Part shown: positions 59,205-64,000 of the stretch, one piece after another
Layout of the letters: the number at the start of each line of letters is the position of its first letter
Numbering within the stretch: the stretch's first letter is position 1
Source: Pterois miles
Lineage: Eukaryota > Chordata > Actinopteri > Perciformes > Scorpaenidae
Length of the DNA: 64,000 bases
Reading direction: 5' to 3'
Assembly: GCA_947000775.1 (NCBI GenBank)
Contig: CAMQGK010000604.1
Span: 3,960,501 to 4,024,500 of the forward strand
Notes under the pieces: generated by a model
Told to the model about the DNA's origin: nothing
Seen by the model: the letters and a program-made list of their open reading frames with translations, nothing else
Database searches by the model: none
Made by a program: the position numbers and the translations under genes

Positions 59205-59505
59205 CAGGGTTGTCTAACAAGTAGCTAGCAGTAGCTACCAGTAGCTCACAATCTGTTTCTGGGTTCAAACAATATGTATATAAACTTGACAACACAAAGT
59301 CAATTAGTAAACCTGCTTAAATATCCAGTCATTCCAGCTGGTTGCAGTGTACGAACAGAGAAGGTAAAGGAGCTTAAAACGATGCTTAAAAGACAAAAGT
59401 GTCTCTTCACCAAACTGATGAAGAAGTCGATGCAGCAACAAAGCTGTAGCTCCACTTTCATTTTGTCAGATTAGCCCTCAGAGCACAAAAGGTTGGAGAC
59501 CGGTG
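59205..59505. mobile_element. hAT-like short element with target duplication
   Basis: Ends CAGGGTTGTCTAAC and GGTTGGAGACCGGTG are imperfect inverted repeats in the style of CAGNGGTGTCCAACC hAT ends. Flanking octamers ATCTAAAC and AGCTAAAC match at 7 of 8, an 8-bp target duplication. The 301-bp interior has a 66-codon frame (59274-59474) without recognisable transposase motifs, so non-autonomous. Confidence 0.7.
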
Positions 59506-59818
59506 AGCTAAACTATCGGATTTGTGAATAATCTATCCTAAATTGACGGTAAACTTTAGATTATTTGGATCCTCCAGTCAAACAGGAGTCAGTTATAGTT
59601 GTGGTTTTAATGGTTGACGATCAGAAACAACAATCATGACATACTTGTCATATATCTTTGGACTCCTAGTGTCCAGAAAAAGTTTTGAGCATGTAAGAGC
59701 ATGTTATAGACCAACGAAGCTAAAAGAACAAATAATTTGAATATAAATCGAAACATGCTTTTGGAAGACTTTTTTGGATGTATCAGAACTGAAATCCCTA
59801 AGCTATTATCATTTAAAC
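59506..59818. other. Unique sequence, no gene seen
   Basis: Nothing recognised in about 310 bp. Confidence 0.5.
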
Positions 59819-60170
59819 AACTGATTAGTCCATCCATTTATCTGCAACCGCTATCCTGTTAGGGGTCGTGGGGGGCTGGAGCTGATCCCAGCATGCATTG
59901 GGTGAAGGCGGGGTACACCCTGGACAGGTTGCCAGACTATCACATCATCATCACACAGACACAGACAACCATTCATGCTCACATTCACACCTACAGGCAA
60001 TTTAGAGTCATCAGTTAAACTGCGTGTCTTTGGACTGTGGAGAACCCGGAGAACCCTGAGAAAACCTACGTTAACTTGTGGAGAAAAAGGGCCAGATTCA
60101 AACCTGTGATCCTGTTGCTGTGAGGCGATAGTGCTAATCACTGCACCGTCGTGCAGCCCTAACTGATTAG
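59819..60170 (+). mobile_element. Retroposon-like repeat with 10-bp target duplication
   Basis: AACTGATTAG occurs at 59819-59828 and again at 60161-60170, bounding 332 bp. The interior reads GTCCATCCATTTATCTGCAA, GGGGTCGTGGGGGGCTGGAG, AAGGCGGGGTACACCCTGGA, CACACCTACAGGCAATTTAG, GTCTTTGGACTGTGG and GAGAAAACCTACG, ending GTGAGGCGATAGTGCTAATC, then CACTGCACCGTCGTGCAGCC. This is a very common fish repeat as I remember it; exact class not recalled. The perfect duplication indicates a fairly recent, complete insertion. Confidence 0.8.
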
Positions 60171-62218
60171 CCCTGTAGAAAAAAATGTCCAATCTAATGA
60201 AGCAGACCACAGTGGGCTATGTAGCTACAAGTACTGACCTGATTCATTGCGTCACTAGGTTAATATAGGCTACAAGTGCACTTCAGCAGGGGTTATGTGA
60301 TTTACAGTACTGAAATATCATTCATGCTGCTGCCGAGCAGAATGGTTTCTATCTATAGTACGTACTTGATTTGACAGGAAACAATCAAGATTTGCATAGA
60401 AGCACTCACCAAACTTTCTTCCAGTATTATTACATTGGGGAAAACATGATATCTCAGTTTATAATCACTGTAGTTCCTTGATGCTGCTAATGCCCTTACC
60501 ACTGTGGAGTCACAGTAAATAATCACCTCATGGCCATTAATGCTGCAATACAGGAGACATACTGCACCATAATGTTGAATTTTAAATCACATGAGCTAGA
60601 TGTGGATGGAGATGCTGAGATGAAGGTAACCCTGTGGAGTTTTCATTATAAATAGACATGTCATCTTTTGTATTTGACATTTACACCAAAACACCCTGTA
60701 TCCTTGAGGCCTAACAAATGTGTTTACTTTATTTCTTACCTACAACACATTACCCCTACTAACTCTCAAGGATGAACCACACTAAAAGACTTTTCAAATC
60801 TCAACAGATGTTGATAATGTGAGACTCCGCATTTAACAACATGTTATGTTCAATTTACTATTTTAAGCTGTTATTTTAAGCTGTTACTACTTTGTACAGA
60901 AAATTCACAAAAAAAAAAAAAAAATATGGATGAAGTCATGGAGACACGTTAAATAAACACTCGATGTCGCCCCAGTATAGAAAGTCAGTCCTCCGTTTCT
61001 GAGCTCCATCGTACTACGACTTAATCCTTTGTTTTTGCAGCGGCGACTGCAGTTGCTGTCATTCCTTCTTCAGTCAGATTGCTTCCAGATTGGCTATTGT
61101 TCTTTCCCACGTGACTGTGTCATTGGCTGTCCTCGGGGTTTCCCACTAGGCTTGTCGCAGTAGTCGGTGTTATCCTTGTCAAACACTAATTATATTACAT
61201 ACTCACCACCCACAATGTTTTTTTTTTTTTCTTTACAGAAATAATACTCATTTAGTTAATTTTGGCATAGCAGAGGCATGTTACCGATGGATAGTCGGAC
61301 AAACTGAAAGTCTTTCGATGCATACTTATCTTGTTACAAAATAAGGACAGCCGCTTATCAAAACAATGCTCGACAGTGCCACTACTGTACGGTCAAAACT
61401 GCACAGGGCATTTCATTCGTACCGGACTGAAATTTTTTTTAGTCAGTAGCTCCTGGAGAGTTCAAATAAGTATGAGAGTGGGTAAGAAGTGAGTGGAACT
61501 GGTGGGTGATTGTTACGGTCAGTGACGTGAGGTGGAGCGGTGGGGAGACAGAGAAAATAAGCACTGATTCTTAGAGTAGCTAAGGAAGCACTGTGAATGT
61601 TCCAGGCAACAATACTGAGAAAGTGCATCTGATGACACCTCAGGCTCTGACTGAACAACACAAACAGAGTCTGCCCGGAGGCTTAGCAACAGGTGACACA
61701 GAACCCATCCATCAGCACAGTCCGTGATTCAGATTGGTCAGTGTGTTTTTCTTGAGGGAAGGCGGCAAGCAGCATTTTTTTCTTTGAATATATGTCGGAA
61801 GCCCCAGTCATCAATCATTACAATCCTGGGTTTGTCTTGCCTGGGTATGTGAATAACTGCCTGTTTGTCATACAGAACATGACTGTCTGTTGACTCAGTG
61901 GACACACATACATCCCCGTCCCCTTTTTGTCTTTCTGTGCTAAATTTGTGCACTTACATGCATCACAAATAGAAGTAAACGCCATAACATTTGCATTTTT
62001 GATCATCTGTCTATTAGACCTTAATATACATTTATACATTTTACTGACTCCACAAGCTGCAATATTCTAAGTCAGACAGCACTAAAGAACTACATTCAAG
62101 TAATATGAAGCAACGCTGGGATGGAAATATTTTAAATGCATTGAGAGGGATGGGCACATGAAGCACGATGAGTGTGAGGCCTGCTGGAAAACCCCAGGCC
62201 TAGCAGAGAGCACCATAC
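60171..62218. other. Mostly unique, one possible repeat remnant
   Basis: 60960-61210 (GTCGCCCCAGTATAGAAAGT, CACGTGACTGTGTCATTGGC, CTTGTCGCAGTAGTCGGTGT) may be an old repeat. Poly-A at 60909-60924 and poly-T at 61218-61230. No exon found, although the phases of the flanking candidate exons require one between 58974 and 62218. Confidence 0.4.
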
Positions 62219-62364
62219 CTGCCTCTGGAGCTGCTGGGCCTGCCGAGTCTGGCTCTGAAGCTGCTTTTGGTGTTGCTTCACGCAACTTCTGTTCCTCCGG
62301 AGATCCAGGCGGCTCTCCTGCAGTTCAGGCAGCGACTGAGAGATCCTTGCTCCTGGATGTCCAG
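62219..62364 (-). CDS. Candidate exon of a coiled-coil protein gene
   Basis: On the minus strand the acceptor CTTTTGTGGTTCAATAG opens 146 bp ending at AGGCAG before GTATGG. One frame is open throughout: 48 codons after a 2-base remainder, ending in phase 0. The translation includes SLPELQESRLDLRR and later HQKQLQSQTRQAQQLQRQ, a Gln-rich coiled-coil. The other frames contain stops, although one is open over the 3' half (Glu/Ala/Pro-rich). It is the longest of the candidates near the right end. I cannot name the family. Confidence 0.55.
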
Positions 62365-64000
62365 CTATTGAACCACAAAAGGAGGCAGGGCAGCGAGAGG
62401 AGGAGAAAAATCAATCCAGTACACAGAGCCTATCGTCTCTGCGCAGCCAGCCTCCTCACTCTGTAGCTGAGGCTAAGATGCACCATGGTTCCCCATTCTC
62501 CAGAGCAGATACTCAGATATAAAGCCGGCCAGAGTCCTGCCCCGTCAGCGGCAGGCCCCATATCTGCCTTCATCTGCTAATTGTGTCAGGAGGACTGCAG
62601 AAGATAAAAATCAATTTTCTCAAAACCAAATATTTGAAACAAATGTTTGCACAGTGAAATCACAAGTGATACACTTATTGTGATGGAAAAGATTCGGTCT
62701 TTATTACAAAAAAAAAAAATACCAGTTGATCAATAACTCAGTACATTCAAGGAGGAACAAATTAAAATGTATATATTTTTTTTAAATCCATAAAACTTTC
62801 AGGTTCACATAGAATTAAAAAAAAATAATAAATAAATCAGAAAAAAATCTTCAATAGAACTGTAATTATAGGTAATCAATGAATAGAAATTCAAAACTTA
62901 AAGTGACAAATTTACTATTCAAAGACAACATGTGTGATATAATGTGATAGATTAAAAAGTTAAATATTCATGTTTAAAGTAGTGCAGGTGGAATACACAG
63001 CAATGTAGCCGTGATACCTAGCAAGCGCCTACATAAACCCGTTCTTGTAAAACAGTAGCAACAAACAGTTGCCTGTCCAGTAAGTGCGCCAACACCAATA
63101 AAGAGGCCACTAATTAATACTACCTCGCTGTACTAAATCACAGGAGAGGACGGGATGGAGGGGGAGAGAGAGCGCCAAAGACGGTGAGTGAGAGAGGAAG
63201 AGGAGGGAGCTTGGGAGAAAGGAAGGGAAGACAGTAATAGGAGGACAAACAGACCTAGCTCCTGGTTCACTTGGACGGAGGCTTTAATCCAGTGTGCCTG
63301 ATGCTGCTGCAATGTCGTCGTTACAGAAGGAATTATAACCAGACAAGATGGAGACCCAGGCAGGAACCAGGACAAACCATTACTTTACCATCTGCGTACA
63401 GGCTGGCAAATACTCCATGAAATCAACAAAAACCATGAGTAAAAAAGAGCTATTTCCATTCCTGCCCTGTTCAAAGCACTGTGTCATCTCCATGTCCATT
63501 TTTGCTTCTCGGGATAAGTCGAACAAAAGAGGCTGGCGGTTATTCCTGAATTAAAAATACAGATTATGCAGAAATCCATTTCACGGAATCGCTTAAAACG
63601 TGTCTCATCCGTTAGCACTCTCTTTCTGTATGCGATCCACACCGATAACCCTGGTCTTGCTTTCTTTCCCTCACAATCGCTCCCTCTCTCTCTATTCTCC
63701 CCTCCTAAACTGATCAATACTTCATTTAAATCATGACATTAGCACACTACTACTGGAAAAAGAGGGCGAGAACAAACACAAATGAGCTTCTTATGTTACA
63801 TACTAACTGATGTTTAATGTCCGAGGATTGTGAGAGTCCTTTGAAATAAAATGTGAAAAACAAAGACAGAAATATATGCAACTGTGCGGGGGCTGTACTG
63901 CTGTTTTGATTTGAGCTCCAGAGCCTCACACTGATCAATACACATTTAAATCCTGGCTGAGGAGGAGAGCTATCACAATATCTCGTCTCATCAGGAAAAG
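62365..64000. other. Unique sequence, no gene seen
   Basis: AT-rich with poly-A at 62707-62719; GA-rich tract at 63160-63235. On the minus strand a GTAGTA donor-like site near 63120 has no adequate exon. Nothing else recognised. Confidence 0.45.

Overview
The window looks like non-coding-rich nuclear DNA from a ray-finned fish, probably a percomorph teleost. The evidence is long CA/TA microsatellites, a tRNA-derived SINE with a LINE-like 3' end, many short inverted-repeat DNA transposon remnants of kinds I associate with percomorph genomes, short vertebrate-type exons between splice signals, and no long open reading frame. Family recognition is from memory; no database was searched. No complete gene is present.

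Layout. Bases 1-9476 are one minisatellite array (unit about 25 bp, core GTCATAGTATAGCATGTCG plus an A-tract) that runs off the left edge. It carries a SINE (2181-2474) and a 3' LINE fragment (4082-4262). Near 9480 the array switches orientation, and a degenerate reverse-complement arm runs to about 10990, with a self-complementary TG/TA/CA microsatellite inside it. From 11 kb to 64 kb the sequence is mostly unique AT-rich DNA, interrupted by interspersed elements: two more SINE copies (14269, 27432), four copies of one TAGGGCTGTC-ended repeat (26835, 31719, 42900, 44578) and a related short element (39359), hAT-like elements (41331, 59205), a piggyBac-like element abutting another TIR element (54319-55344), a retroposon with a 10-bp target duplication (59819-60170), and several weaker fragments.

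Genes. The best coding evidence is a set of short exons on the minus strand with proper acceptor and donor signals and coiled-coil-like translations: 62219-62364, 58897-58973, 45122-45164, 28047-28136 and 16825-16978, with weaker ones at 35317-35352 and 18482-18541. They are most simply read as scattered exons of one long minus-strand gene for a coiled-coil protein with introns of 3-17 kb. Exon phases do not all join, so exons are missing from this list or some candidates are wrong. I could not name the gene.

The most unusual feature is the left-end array: more than 9 kb of head-to-tail units, internal higher-order duplications, then an inverted arm. Nothing in the sequence shows that it encodes protein; its peptide-like open frames follow from a unit that lacks stops on one strand.
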